Assembly (NCBI RefSeq): GCF_905404315.1
Contig: NC_066301.1
Location: 682,001-746,000, forward strand
DNA length: 64,000 bases
Direction: 5' to 3'
Source of the DNA: Leptidea sinapis
Lineage: Eukaryota > Arthropoda > Insecta > Lepidoptera > Pieridae
How positions within the stretch are numbered: position 1 is the first letter of the stretch; the number at the start of each line of letters is the position of its first letter. Under the pieces are notes generated by a model. That model did no database searches and had not been told where the DNA came from. It saw nothing but the letters and a program-made list of their open reading frames with translations. Both the position numbers and the translations under genes were made by a program. Of this stretch, positions 35,707 to 46,915 are shown in pieces.

Positions 35707-36511
35707 TTTTTTTTTATCGCTGGAAAATCCTCATGGATACCCGACAGGCACGGGGGTACTGTCGGGTTATGCCGCACTCTTACTGGCTAAAAACCAGCGG
35801 TGTTCCTCCTCACCGTCTTCTGGCGAAGCTGCTGGAACGCTTTCGCACACTTCCACTGCTCCGCCGACGGTTGTCCGTATTCGGAACCATCTTGTGGGGC
35901 ACCCACCCGTAACGCCACTCACGATTCAACCTGGCGTGCAGGACACGGCGGACGTGCGGAACACGGGACACGCCAGCCGTCTCGGGGGTCTCCTCCAACT
36001 GGGCGATGGTATCCCCCGGTTCCACCGCCCGGAGACCCACATTAAGGGGGAAGGCGGCACTCATGTGCCAAGCGCCTCCGTCCCACTCTCTTGCGGCGGA
36101 TTGGGTTCGACGGGGAGCTTCCCTAACCCGCTCCGCCGCCTCCGTCCATGGTAATTTTATAGAGAGGTTTTCTTCCTCGCGGCCCCCACCGGAGTAGCGG
36201 CCCTCACCCCTGACGAACCACGGGTCATGGAGCAAGTCGGCCGACGTTGGCCTAAGCCATGCTGCCAGTCTCGCGACCGACAGCCCGTCGCCCATATCCT
36301 TAATAACCTTTTATAGCCCACCCTAGTCCCATCCACAGTGCCCTCTGATAAATCAGAGGGACACGCAGAGAGACACAACCCCTGTGCCGCTCTTAGTCTG
36401 GTCCCTCTCTCCAAGCCTGGATTATGTGTAGCCTGTACGGCATAGCCTTGGAGATAATTGGGACACGCAAGCCCCCCCACCACGACAAGGTGGCAGCATG
36501 ATCGGGGGGGG
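35707..36511 (-). mobile_element. 3' end of a telomere-associated non-LTR element
   Basis: A T run at 35707-35716 next to CCTAA repeats marks the poly(A) 3' end of a minus-strand element. The body is GC-rich, as in the neighbouring fragment. Minus-strand frames at 36157-36483 and 35810-36295 are arginine-rich and I do not recognise a domain in them; they may be ORF2 C-terminal or untranslated sequence. The element stops at another telomere-type tract at 36512, consistent with 5' truncation into the telomere repeat. Membership of the TRAS/SART group is inferred from context. Confidence 0.6.
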
Positions 36512-36540
36512 AACTTAACCTAACCTAACCTAACCTAACC
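36512..36540. repeat. Telomere-type repeat (CCTAA)n
   Basis: aacttaacc followed by four CCTAA units, then nine T at 36541-36549 and one more cctaa at 36551. It separates the minus-strand fragment on the left from a plus-strand element on the right. Confidence 0.88.
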
Positions 36541-36550
36541 TTTTTTTTTA

Positions 36551-37968
36551 CCTAACTACCGAGTCGTCCACATACAGCTCCGCTTTAAAAATTTATTTTA
36601 GTGGTAAATAGTGCGTATTTCTCCGTGAAATTTGGTGCAGTGTTTTGTGAGCTCTCACATCACCAGGATTAGTGTTTGTGAAAGTTTTGTGCAGCGCGTT
36701 TCAAAGATACAGGGTCTGTACTTTGGGTCAACTGCCCCGAGTTGTCGCTGCAGCAATCGAGGAAAGCAATGGTAATTCCTGGAGCGCTAATCAAGACCTG
36801 TCCAACAATCTAAATTTGAAAAAAATCGGTCCCTAGATTACAGAGATATTGGAAGATTAAGGTGCCATTCATAACCTCGTTGGCTTTGTATGGGAGACGG
36901 AAGCACGCGGAGCCACGAGGTTTAAGAAAAAACCAAGGCAAGTGACCCCCCCTCCCCCACAACAAAAATCGTTCCTACACCAATATTGTTCCCCACGAAA
37001 CGTCCATCTTCAGACCCGGGAAGAGTGCGTGCAGCAATTGGCCGAAAAATCGACACGGAGGAGGGTTCCTTCACCGGAAGTGATTTCGGTGCGGGCTCGG
37101 GAAGTAAGCCGGCTAGCAGTACCCTGGCGCAAGCGCTTCAATGGTAGACGGGTATTGATTTCCACACTCCGCCTTCTGGAACGCGATCAGTAAGCGCCGG
37201 GGAACCCGAAAGCCCGACAGCGACCCTTCTGAAGGACGCAAATCGAAATTACCAGCGGGCTAAAGAAGAGCTAGAAAAATCTGGCAATCTCAAGGGCTCC
37301 ATAAAAACGACAGTGATTGAGGGCCTCAACTTTCTTTACGAGGCCACTCTTCAAGTAAACAGTGCACGGCGCGATCTCCAGCTAGAGATCGCAAATATCA
37401 AGAGGAGACACGCAGAGGACATCTCAAGAAAGAGTCAAGCCACGCGGAGCAGATTCTGCTGTTAACACAACGGGTGGAGAAAGCAGATGTGGGCGGGCAG
37501 ACGGCGGAGTTGCGGAAGGAGTTGGAGGCACTCCGCCGTGTTGTTGAATTCGATGTAATTCAACAACTTAACACGAGGCTGCGCGCTCATCCACCCAATG
37601 TGGAGCTGGGCTTACTGGGAGCAGATGCCCAGCCCAGCGATGTGGAGCAGATCCATACCTGGAACGTCTGTCCAGCGTCCGATCAAAATTGGGAACCTTG
37701 AGTGTTGTGATCGCAGGTGACATCAATGCATGGAGCCCATAGTGGGGTAGCACGGACGAGGACCACCGGGGAGCCGAATCGGCAGGATACTTTGATGACC
37801 ATCAGCTGCACATCCTGAATACAGGTACCGAACCCACTTTTCAAGTGGTTCGTGGAGGTCGGCTCCATACAAGCAGAGCCGACATAACGGTGTGCAGCTA
37901 AGGTATCTTGTCAAGGATAGAGTCCTGGAGGGTGGACCCCGACATGGTAAGTTCCGATCACAACGCTC
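36551..37968 (+). pseudogene. TRAS/SART-like element, 5' part (5' UTR, ORF1, endonuclease)
   Basis: After the telomere-type tract comes about 690 bp of non-coding leader. From about 37250 a frame reads KEELEKSGNLKGSIKTTV then EGLNFLYEATLQ, the conserved region of R1-clade ORF1. A coiled-coil-like piece (AELRKELEALRRVVEF) follows near 37500 in another frame. From about 37688 an endonuclease segment reads VVIAGDINAWSP, then RADITVCS and SSDHNA; its 'WGS' is preceded by a stop. Large parts are missing between ORF1 and the endonuclease. The element is interrupted at 37969 by a minus-strand LINE and resumes at 41318. Confidence 0.8.
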
Positions 37969-38025
37969 TTTTTTTTTATGGAATAGGAGGACAAACGAGC
38001 GTACCGGTCACCTGTTGTTAAGTGA

Positions 38026-38775
38026 TCACCGCCGCCCACAATCTTTTGCAACAACAGAGGAATCACAGGAACGTTGCCGGCCTTTAAGGAAGGTGTACGC
38101 GCTTTTTTTGAAGGTACCCATGTCGTATCGTCCCTGAAACACCGCACAAGGAAGCTCATTCCACAGCTTTGTAGTACGTGGAAGAAAGCTCCTTGAAAAC
38201 CGCACTGTGGAGGACCGCCACACATCCAGATGGTGAGGATGATATCCTAACTTGTGGCGTGTCGTGCGAAGGTGGAATTCGGCGGCAGGAATCAGGTTGA
38301 ACAGCTCTTCGGAACACTCCCCGTGATAAATTCGGTAGAAGACACACAATGAAGCGACGTCTCTACGCAACGCCAAGTGATCCAGCCGTTCACAGAGCAC
38401 TGGGTCCCCGACAATTCGAGCTGCTCTGCGTTGCACGCGGTCAAATGGATCGAGCTGATACTGGGATGCGCCAGACCAGAGATGACAGCAATACTCCATG
38501 TGTGGCCGGACCTGCGCTTTGTAGAGCGCTAGTATGTGGGCCGGCTTGAAGTATTGCCGTGCTCTATTAATGACGCCCAGTTTCTTTGAAGCCAATTTGG
38601 CTTTGCCTTCCAGATGACCACGAAATTGGCAATCGCTCGAGATTTCGAGACCCAGTATTCCGATACTAGGCGAGGCTTTGAGGGAAGTGTTGTCGAAGAG
38701 CGGTGACACGACAAATGGGGTTTTTTTTAGTGGTAAAAGCGCAAACTTGAGTCTTCTGGGGGTTAAATTTGACAA
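38026..38775 (-). pseudogene. LINE-A RT C-terminal domain
   Basis: 249 residues following the RT by a +1 shift: FRGHLEGKAKLASKKLG, then MEYCCHLWSGA, FDRVQRRAARIVGD, the thumb-like region, and KLWNELPCAVF near the end. The stop is followed within about 50 bp by the poly(A) end. A 190-bp copy of the same 3' end lies on the plus strand at 60722-60911. Confidence 0.88.
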
Positions 38776-39807
38776 GGTTCAATTTTCCCCATTCCGCGAC
38801 CTTCTCAAGAGAGGACTCGATAGAAGACAAAAGCTTTTCCCGGCACTGGTCGACGATTTCCCGAGAGAGACCTGCATGGCCCGTGTATACGGCATCACCA
38901 GTGCTGTCATCCGCATAGCAATGCATGTTGGAGGTGTCCAACATATCATTGATATGCAGAAGAAACAGCGTGGGAGACAGAACACAGCCTTGGGGCACTC
39001 CAGCATTCACGGGCTTCGGGTTCGAGCAATATCCGTCGACAACGACCTGTATGCTACGCCCAGTGAGGAAGCTGGAGGTCCACCTGCACAAGCTCTCGGG
39101 AAGCCCAAATGATGGAAGTTTTGAGAGGAGCGCCTTATGCCATACACGATCAAAGGCCTTCGCTATATCCAGGCTAACTGCCAGGCCTTCCCCCTTGCTT
39201 TCAATAGGCGCAGCCCATCTATGTGTTAGGTATACCAGAAGATCACCTGCCGACCGGCCATGGCGAAACCCGTATTGTCGGTCGTTGATCAACTTGTGAC
39301 CCTCTAGGTATACCAAGAGCTGACTGCTAATTATGCTCTCCATGATTTTGGAGAGCAGGGAGGTAATAGCAATAGGCCTGTAGTTTGCCGGATCCGAACT
39401 GTCTCCTTTTTTTTGGATCGGATGGACAAGGGCTGACTTCCATGAGTCAGGGACTACGCCTTTAGAATAAGAGTGCCGGAATAAACGCGTTAGCACCGGC
39501 GTCAACTCAGGGGCACACGTTCTAAGCACGATTGGAAAAATGCCATCCGGCCCGCTCGACTTCTTGACGTCCAACGAAAACAGAGCTCGCCTAACAGTTT
39601 TCTGTCTGAACTGTTCTTCAGGCATAGAGCTCTGACACCGCGGGATGGTCGGCGGTGTTTTCCGCTGTCGTCAAGAGTCGAGTTGGAGGCGAAAAGAGTG
39701 CACAAGAGATCAGCTTTCTCTTTTGCCGTATGGGCCAGGGTGTCATTCCTCATGTGCAACGGTGGCATGGACGGCTGGCTGAAGTTACCAAGAGCAGCTT
39801 TCGACAA
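38666..39807 (-). pseudogene. LINE-A reverse transcriptase
   Basis: The frame at 39625-38666 contains RT blocks in order: KKSSGPDGI, ANYRPIAITSLLSKIME, DRQYGFRHGRSA, VSLDIAKAFDRVWH, NAGVPQGCVLSP and the catalytic CYADD. A frame at 39807-39502 holds the linker just before the RT and is shifted against it, so at least two frameshifts separate endonuclease, RT and C-terminal parts. The enzyme copied element RNA at the nicked target; this copy is inactive as it stands. Confidence 0.9.
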
Positions 39808-39938
39808 CGACCAGAACTTGCGTGTTCCGGTCGGGTAACTGGAAAGCTGTTCGCCGATTTTGACGACGTGTTTTGATTTTGCACGGGCGATTTGCCGCTT
39901 AAAAAATCTGGAGGCACGGTTGTATTTCCTCTTAAGAA

Positions 39939-41039
39939 CTATGCAGTTCGGATCCTTTGTGCCCAGCGCCGCAACCGAAGCTCGATACGTCTGTTTTTTG
40001 CAGTCAGATGCTGCTTTAACTGACGCATCGAACCAGGGCTGTGATCTGCCACCGATGGGTATACTGGGACTATAGAGTTTGGTATAAAAATATCCATACC
40101 CTGTAGTATCACATCGGCTACTGCAACGGCGCAGGCACTAGGATCATCCGAAGGGAAACAAACCCTGCCCCAAGGGTAGGATGCAAAAAAGGAACGCATC
40201 CTATCCCAATCTGCTAACTTGTAGTGCCATACGCGGCGGGTCGCTGGTGGTCTGCGACGTTGGCGTCGGATAGGCACTACACTCCTGACCAGGCAATGGT
40301 CGGACGTTCCGAGAGGGGCGTCGACAAAGACCTGGTAACCATCGGGATGTGTAGTGAGCAGAAGATCCAATCAGGACGGCATGTGGCTATACACATCCGG
40401 GAGCCGCGTTGGCGACTCAACCAATTGGGACAGACCATACGCCAATGCAAAATTATGCGCAGATCACCCTGCGTAGTCTGTGGTACGTGATCCAAGCCAT
40501 TCGGCATTGTGCCCGTTGAAATCACCCAAGACTACGATTTCAGCGGAGGGGATCTGTGCAAGCACGTCGTCAATTGCCGCTTGAACGCAGCCCATGAGAT
40601 GATCGGTTTCTGCGTTACCACTATGGGACCTGCAGACACACGCATAGATGCGGACGCGGTCCTCTAAATCTACGCGGAGCCAGAGAGTGGACAGGTCCCT
40701 ACCCTCAAAATTGCCGAGACGGCGACAGCAGACATCCTCCCTAACGTACACACATACCCCAGCATGAGGCAAAAAATTGTGCTCAATTTTGTACCCGGGG
40801 TACGTTAAATATGACGTATCGCTAGGTCGAGATATCTGCGTCTCCGTAAGGAAACACAAGGCCGGCTGCGTCGTCTCAAGGTGGTGGTGGACGGCGTTTA
40901 AGTTGGAGTGATTTCCCCTGATATTACAAAAGTCCACATTAAGCGTGGAGCGGGGTGCCGTGGTGCTACTGCCTCGTTTGTCCTCGGTCATGCGCGGTAC
41001 TGTGAACTCCCCAGAATACGACGGGCAGCCCGAGCGCAA
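39939..41039 (-). pseudogene. LINE-A endonuclease domain
   Basis: The frame starting at 41039 has the endonuclease motifs DFCNIRGNHSNL, CFLTETQIS and VVLGDFNGHNAEW. A TGA at 40464-40466 interrupts it and a second TGA follows near 40371; the same frame then continues with LGTSDHCLVR (the SDH motif). Both stops are explainable by single transitions. The domain would nick target DNA to prime reverse transcription. The region after it (about 39939-40200) is basic and links to the RT. Confidence 0.85.
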
Positions 41040-41317
41040 ATGCTCGGGGAGGGATTCTCCGGCTCTACAGGAGCCGGTACCCTCCTAGGGTAATTTATCT
41101 TTATATACCGCACTCATATTTTTTTGTTGGGGGGAAGGGGAGGGGGAGGATTGGCCTCCGGTCCTCGACACTAACCCATGCGAAACATAGCGGCACTAGG
41201 CCGCTACTTCACGCCGGTATTCTGTGCGAGTGTGGTAATTAACCCGGACGATTCTGGCCCGATTGTGCTGACGTCAAAAGACGGCAGCGTGACTCTCCCA
41301 CTTCTAAAAAAGCCCTT

Positions 41318-41945
41318 AGGATAGGACTCCGCGCTCGCCGTGCAAAAGCACCCGGCCCAGCACCAACCACTCGGATATATAATACACGCAAGGCAGACTG
41401 GGATAAGTTCCGAAAGGAACTAATCTTACAGCTCCAAAAGCGCCAGTCCGATCGAAATCGAAAATCCGAGTGGAAAGAGTGTCGGCCGTAACCGCCCCCG
41501 AGACGAGGAGGCGGTTTGACAGGCGTGTGAGGCCGCGATCCCAAAGCTGAAGCGAATACTGAAGTATGAACCCCCGTGGATGACCTCCGAACTTCGGGTC
41601 CTGCAGCGAGATGCGGTCACCAAAAAGAGACGCTTACGCTGCGCGGCCCCAATAAGGAGAAAATTCGTCATCCGCCAGTACCTCGAAGCCAGGGAGAAAT
41701 ATGAGTCTGGCGCGCAAGCGGCGCAGACCCATAGCTGGAAGGAGTACTGCACCGCGCAAAGAGGCGAAAGCCTTTGGGACGGAATCTACAGAGTCCTCCG
41801 TCAAACCTCGAAAAAGCAAGAAGACAAACTTTTTGTGAGAGACGGAGTGACTCTTGATCCCAAGCAAAGTGCAGAACTCCATGCAGCTACGTTCTTCCCG
41901 GACGACAGGCTGGAGGATGACACTCCCGTACACTCACGTATACAG
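41318..41945 (+). pseudogene. TRAS/SART-like element, ORF2 between endonuclease and RT
   Basis: The plus strand resumes the interrupted element: ARRAKAPGPAP, TTRIYNTRKADWDKF, then from 41580 a frame with TSELRVLQRDAVTKKRR, YLEAREKYE, SWKEYC, IYRVLRQTSKK and TFFPDD, which is the region just before the RT in R1-clade ORF2. An in-frame stop lies near 41490. The element is cut at about 41945, where LINE B begins; no RT follows. Confidence 0.82.
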
Positions 41946-42031
41946 TGTTATAAAATAAAAATAAGTAAATAATTATAATAATAATAAATATTAAATCATA
42001 CTATAAGTTGCTTGGCCCAAGATCATAAGAG

Positions 42032-43096
42032 ATGGCGGATCAAATAATAATAAATGAACTTTTAACTTTCGTCCAAAACAAAATTGATGTGTTGGATGAG
42101 TTAAGTATTATACAGATCTGTGCTTCCAACTTCTCGGATGTGGAAATTGAGGACGGAAAGCAAGCGTTATACAGCGCATGTGGTGACAAGGTGCGAAACA
42201 TAAATAGAAAAGGAGATGATAAGAAAAAAAAGAACATTAAAGACATCATCAAGTTAATGAAAGAAGTGGACCCTGTCGTGCAACCAACCTTCGTTGCAAG
42301 AGACCTGAATAAATTACCACCGGTATCTTTTGACCATGTCGATGTAACGCGACTTCTTAAAGACATGACAAGTATGAAGACTGAGCTTTCTGACTTCAAG
42401 ACGAGATTGAGTATAGAACTCATTGAGTTGCGCAATGTGCTGGACCAACACAAGACTAAAAGTACCGATGTTAGCATAAGAGCATCGCTACCGCTTGCGC
42501 CCGCACCACAAAACAAGTCAACTTACGTAATCTGTGACGTAAGCGAGCCGGTTGAGACTACATTTACACCGACGTACAGAGACATTGTGCGTAATGACTC
42601 GCGACCGCAGCGTGCTAAAGTCGCCCGTACGCTTAAGACACAAACGGGTGAGAATCGCGTGCAGGACGACGGCAGTTTGAAGTTAAAATCGAATATCCTA
42701 ATTAAGCAAAAATTACCTGAATGTGAAGACAATTTTACCATCGTTAGAAATACGAAACATAAACGCAAAATTAATAATTTGCGAGGAACTTTAGAATGTA
42801 CTGGCAAGATACGAGTGGTAGAATCGGAGTGCTCCATCTATGTCTCAAGAGCAATGAAGTCCGTGTCTGAGAACGATATAAAAGATCATATAAAAGAAAG
42901 GGGTGAATTGTGTAGTAATGTGGAGTTGCTTCCCCAGTACAAGGAAACTTCTTTCAATTCCTTTAAGGTCACAATACCAGCGAGTAAATTAGACACCTTT
43001 CTCGACACTAACTTCTGGCCCGCCGGGCTAGTTTACCGCCGTTTCCGTGAACGTAGAAATACAGCCGCCTCTAACAAAACACTTAATGGGCAGTAA
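42032..43096 (+). CDS. LINE-B ORF1 (354 residues)
   Basis: An intact frame. The N-terminal part is acidic and helical; residues about 60-75 are a lysine-rich stretch. A segment around residues 110-140 could form a coiled coil. The C-terminal part (VESECSIYVSRAMKSVSE to NFWPAGLVYRRF) has the length and shape of the nucleic-acid-binding end of LINE ORF1 proteins. No CCHC knuckle is seen. Its 3' end overlaps the ORF2 start at 43047 in another frame, typical of two-ORF LINEs. The family's role is RNA binding and chaperoning; for this protein that is inferred. A leader of about 60-80 bp precedes the ATG. Confidence 0.8.
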   Translation: MADQIIINELLTFVQNKIDVLDELSIIQICASNFSDVEIEDGKQALYSACGDKVRNINRKGDDKKKKNIKDIIKLMKEVDPVVQPTFVARDLNKLPPVSFDHVDVTRLLKDMTSMKTELSDFKTRLSIELIELRNVLDQHKTKSTDVSIRASLPLAPAPQNKSTYVICDVSEPVETTFTPTYRDIVRNDSRPQRAKVARTLKTQTGENRVQDDGSLKLKSNILIKQKLPECEDNFTIVRNTKHKRKINNLRGTLECTGKIRVVESECSIYVSRAMKSVSENDIKDHIKERGELCSNVELLPQYKETSFNSFKVTIPASKLDTFLDTNFWPAGLVYRRFRERRNTAASNKTLNGQ

Positions 43097-45882
43097 AAAA
43101 GAAATTGTAAAAATAATTACGTTTAACTGTAGGGGTTTAAAGAAATCCGTTGAGCACGTGAGGGCCCTGTGTCGTTCGGCAGATATTGTAGCATTACAGG
43201 AAACATGGCTATGGCCCCACAACCTTAGTTTTGTGAATGAAGTTAGCGACGATTTCGGTTGTTTTGCTAAATCCTCTGTTGACGACTCGAAAGTTGTTAG
43301 GGGGCGCCCGTACGTTGGCCTGGCAATTATGTGGAGAAAATCGGTATTCTCAAACGTAACTGTGATACCCTGTGCGAACGAAAGGTTGGCGGCTGTTGAA
43401 ATTAATTTGGGCTGTCGTCAACTTCTGATCTTAAGCGTTTACCTTCCGGACTCGGAAGAGAATTTAATTGATTTCACAGATTGTCTGGCCGGTATGGCGG
43501 CGTTAATTGAAGAAAGAAGTGTAGAAGCTGTTTATTTCCTAGGAGACTTTAACGCGCACCCGGGTACCAGGTTTGGAGGCGAATTACAGTCCTTTTGTTC
43601 GGACCACTCCTTGCTATGTGTTGATATCGAATTGTTACCAACGAATACACACGCTTACATCAGTGAGGCGCAGTAGGAGGTGGCTCGATCACTGTGTGGC
43701 GACTAGTGCAGCCCGCGACACTGTCAAAACCGTGCACGTCGAGTATGGTGTTTACTGATCGGACCACTTGCCCCTCGTGATAACTTGTGAGATGAGTGCT
43801 ATTATAAGTAAAGTTAATTTAACGGCCTTTGATTCCTTGCAAGGAATCAAATGGGGGCATAGGCGGATTGCTCAAATTGATGTTTACAATAAGTATTGCT
43901 GTGATAATTTAAGTATTCAAAATATATCTAGTCATTGTGATAACTGCTTAGTTTTTAAGTGTACTCAGCATTTGTATAAAATTGACGAATATTATAATAG
44001 GATAGTCTCTGTACTTCAGAAGGGCGCTAAAATTAGCGCGGGTAGCCTAACTGGTGCACTGAAGAGGCCTAAGAAAATCTTTGGTTGGAACTACCACGTC
44101 AAAGATACTATCTTTGACGTGATGACTACATCAAGTGGCTAAAATGTATTATGAGTGGTGGAGCTGTAGTGGTAAGCCCAGTACAGGTGAGCTATATGAC
44201 AACATGGTGCAAAGTCGTAAGACCTTTAAGAACAAACTGAAGTGGTGTCAAAATAATGAGGAGAGAATAAAACTAGACGTATTAGCAATGCACAGGTCCG
44301 ATAAAAATTTTGTTAAGTTCTGGCGATCGACAAACTCTTTAAACTACAAAGAGAATGTACCTGTGACAGTCGAAGGTGAAAGTGACAGAAGTAAGATTGC
44401 CAACTTATTTTCACATCACTTCAGGGTCAACCCGATATCGGCCCGGACTGCTTGTATGCCCAATGAGCGACTTAATAGTGATACTGACAATGTATGTTTT
44501 ACTGCTAATGACGTGGCTACGGTGGTTCGAAAGATGAAGAGGGGAAAATCTCCGGGTCTCGACGGACTTAGTCTGGAACATATTCTGTATGCTGGTGAGT
44601 CAATATATGGGGTTTTAGCCAACCTATATAATAGTTGTATTAATTTTTGTTATTTACCGAAACAGCTTATGAATACTGTGGTAGTTCCAATCCCAAAGAA
44701 CAAAACGGGTGACCTTTCTAGTGTCAAAAACTACAGACCGATTTCGCTAGGCACTGTGATAGGGAAAATACTGGAAAGTATGATTCATCCAAGTCTGAAG
44801 GAAGGCATCGAGGTAAATGATGCTCAGTTTGGTTTCCGACCCGGTCTCTCGACGGATTCAGCAATTTTCTGTCTTAAAGCAACCATCAACCATTACGTCA
44901 GCAGAGCAACATCTGTTTACACATGCTTTCTCGATTTGAGTCGTGCTTTCGACCTCGTAAATTACAATTTACTGTGGAAGAAATTACGCGCCTCGAATGT
45001 ACCAACGAAAACGGTGAATCTGTTGGGATATTGGTACGGAAAGCAAACAAACAGTGTAAGATGGGGCGACGCGACCTCTAGCGAATATAGGCTAGAATGC
45101 GGCGTGCGCCAAGGAGGTTTGACCTCTCCCGACCTTTTTAGACTCTACGTGAATGACCTGATTGCGGAACTGAGAGGCACCAGGGTCGGCTGTCACATAG
45201 GCTCCACGTGTATGAATAACTTTAGCTACGTTGATGACATGGTGCTTCTCAGTCCCTCAATCAAGGGTCTCCGTAAACTGTTAGCGATCTGCGAACGCTA
45301 TGCCGCAGAACACGGCTTAAAATATAACGTTAAAAAGACAGTTGCGATGGTGTTCCGTTCAGGCAGAGGTCCGGAGTCGATCCCCGAGGTTTTCTTGGAT
45401 GGAGAGAAAATCGAGAGGGTCGAGCGGTTCAGATATCTCGGTCACATTGTGACTGAGTACCTCAAGGACGACGAAGATATTGAACGGGAGAGACGTGCTT
45501 TGTCTGTTAGGTGTAATATGCTGTCGCGTCACTTTGCGAAGTGTACTGACCCAGTGAAGGTGACGCTGTTTAGAGCTTACTGTCTAAGCTTCTATACATG
45601 CCAACTTTGGACGAAGTACACCAGGCCATCAACAACATCAGGGTGCAATACAATGATGCGTATCGTATCCTGATGAAGTTGCCTCGGTACTGTAGCGCGT
45701 CGGCCATGTTCGCCGAGGCCAGATTACCGGATTTTTTTGCGATCATGAGATCGCGTATCGCAACATTCTGGAGCCGTTTGCGAGAATCCAAGAATGAGAT
45801 CCTGAGCACGCTGGCCGGGTGTCTGGGTTGCTCAATTAACAAGCATTGGCGTTCAGTGCACCAGGAGGCTAATAGGAAATAA
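43047..45882 (+). pseudogene. LINE-B ORF2: endonuclease and reverse transcriptase, broken
   Basis: Endonuclease part 43047-43676: FNCRGLKKSVEHVRAL, QETWLWPHN, FLGDFNAHPGTRF. A frameshift near 43650 moves the rest (SRRWLDHC) into the next frame, where a TGA at 43756-43758 replaces the residue before SDH; another shift occurs near 44130. The RT frame 44135-45673 (512 residues) is long and clean: KRGKSPGLDGLSLEH, NYRPISLGTVIGKILE, DAQFGFRPG, CFLDLSRAFDLVNY, CGVRQGGLTSPDLF and YVDD in the active site. A last shift near 45630 leads to the C-terminal part (45598-45882; YCSASAMFAEA). About four lesions over 2.8 kb; the copy at 56612-59119 is its relative. Confidence 0.92.
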
Positions 45883-46009
45883 ATAGACCTGAATACAGAA
45901 TTGTATTTTAATTTAATTTATTTAATTTTAAATTTAATTGTATTATATAATTTTACTTTATACATATATTATTGTAATTTTAACTGGGTGCATACCTTTT
46001 AATAAAGAT

Positions 46010-46030
46010 ATTATTATTATTATTATTATA
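46010..46030 (+). repeat. (TTA)n tail of LINE B
   Basis: aataaagatattattattattattattataa ends the element about 130 bp after its last codon. The second copy ends the same way at 59094-59119, so the microsatellite tail rather than poly(A) is a property of the family. Confidence 0.88.
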
Positions 46031-46263
46031 AACTGTACGTAACTGTATATAATATAATAAAGGTGGCATTGGGTACTGATAAATGAGATATAAATATATT
46101 GGTGAACATTAAATAATGATAAAAATACAGAATTGTGTTAATTTATAAGATACATTGCACATCAAGGATAATTATTATATAATGATTTTAAAATAGTTTT
46201 TTTATATTTCAATCTAAAATTTTGGACATTTTTTAATAGTCTTAATGGTGGCGGTAAATTATT

Positions 46264-46888
46264 CTAGCACTTAGTAGCACTGTATTGAAAACTACCCCTG
46301 AACGCTGTTGAATGATGCCGGGGCACCGCTAATATCGGCGAGGCAGATCTGGTCTTTATATTATTAGCACTGCGTTGCCCTAGCCATTCAAGTTTATTAT
46401 ACAAGTAAAGGGGTACTTTAGTGTGTATGATACCGAAAAGCAACGTTGCTAAATGCAGACACCTCCGACCTTCCATGTTAAGTATATTGGCGTGTTTTAA
46501 GTATGGAGTAATGTGTTGCCTGGGCGTAATATTCGCAGAATCCGCAGAATCGGGCGCATGCATTTTGTAATCGTTGGATGAAACATTTTGTTTTGTACAG
46601 TAACCTTGGACCATACACCACGTCACAGTAATTAAGCTTTGATAGTACAAGTGCGTCACATAGTGTGACTCGAAGTTCTGTACTTAGATATTTTTGAATT
46701 TTGTAGATAACTTTCAGTCTATAAAAACAATTGGATAACACTCGGCTTATATATTTTTCGAAGCGTATGTTTTCGTCAATTATTAAACCTAAGTTACGCG
46801 CCTCGTGGACCCGCTCAATCTCTGTGTTGTTAATTATGACCTTCGGATTGTACTGCTCAGTCGTTTTCACAGTATTCAAAAAATTCAA
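46264..46888 (-). pseudogene. LINE C-terminal fragment (family C)
   Basis: On the minus strand a frame from 46888 has VHEARNLGLIIDENIRFEKY, SKLNYCDVVYG and FIQRLQNACARFCGF, the usual post-RT region of LINE ORF2. A shifted frame (46659-46264) continues with NILNMEGRRCLHLATLLFG and SASPILAVPRHHST to the C-terminus. It lacks endonuclease and RT. Sequence 46031-46263 is AT-rich and is probably its 3' end. Confidence 0.78.
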
Positions 46889-46915
46889 TTATTGATATAC
46901 ATATCAATAATTGAA
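46884..46915. repeat. Perfect 14-bp inverted repeat, 4-nt loop
   Basis: ttcaattattgata (46884-46897) and tatcaataattgaa (46902-46915) flank the loop taca, right at the inner boundary of the LINE-C fragment. It may be a breakpoint product or a small foldback element. Confidence 0.85.

Larger units (their letters stand above)
37969..41317 (-). mobile_element. Nearly complete LINE (family A), inserted
   Basis: A T run at 37969-37977 is the minus-strand poly(A) end. The GC-rich element runs to about 41317, where its 5' leader matches the plus-strand copy at about 56350-56520. It lies inside the TRAS/SART-like element: SSDHNA stands on its left and RARRAKAPGPAP on its right. A short cgctc occurs at both edges and may be part of a target-site duplication. 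The coding parts are listed separately. From memory, its C-terminal protein sequence is very common in lepidopteran genomes (Jockey/CR1 superfamily). Confidence 0.88.

Noticed and set aside
35362..36197. Plus-strand frames of 63-110 codons in the GC-rich telomeric elements
   Set aside because: They are antisense to the minus-strand retrotransposon frames, and GC-rich DNA has few stops by chance.
38678..39299. Plus-strand frames of 144 and 124 codons
   Set aside because: They lie antisense to the LINE-A reverse transcriptase and have no motif.
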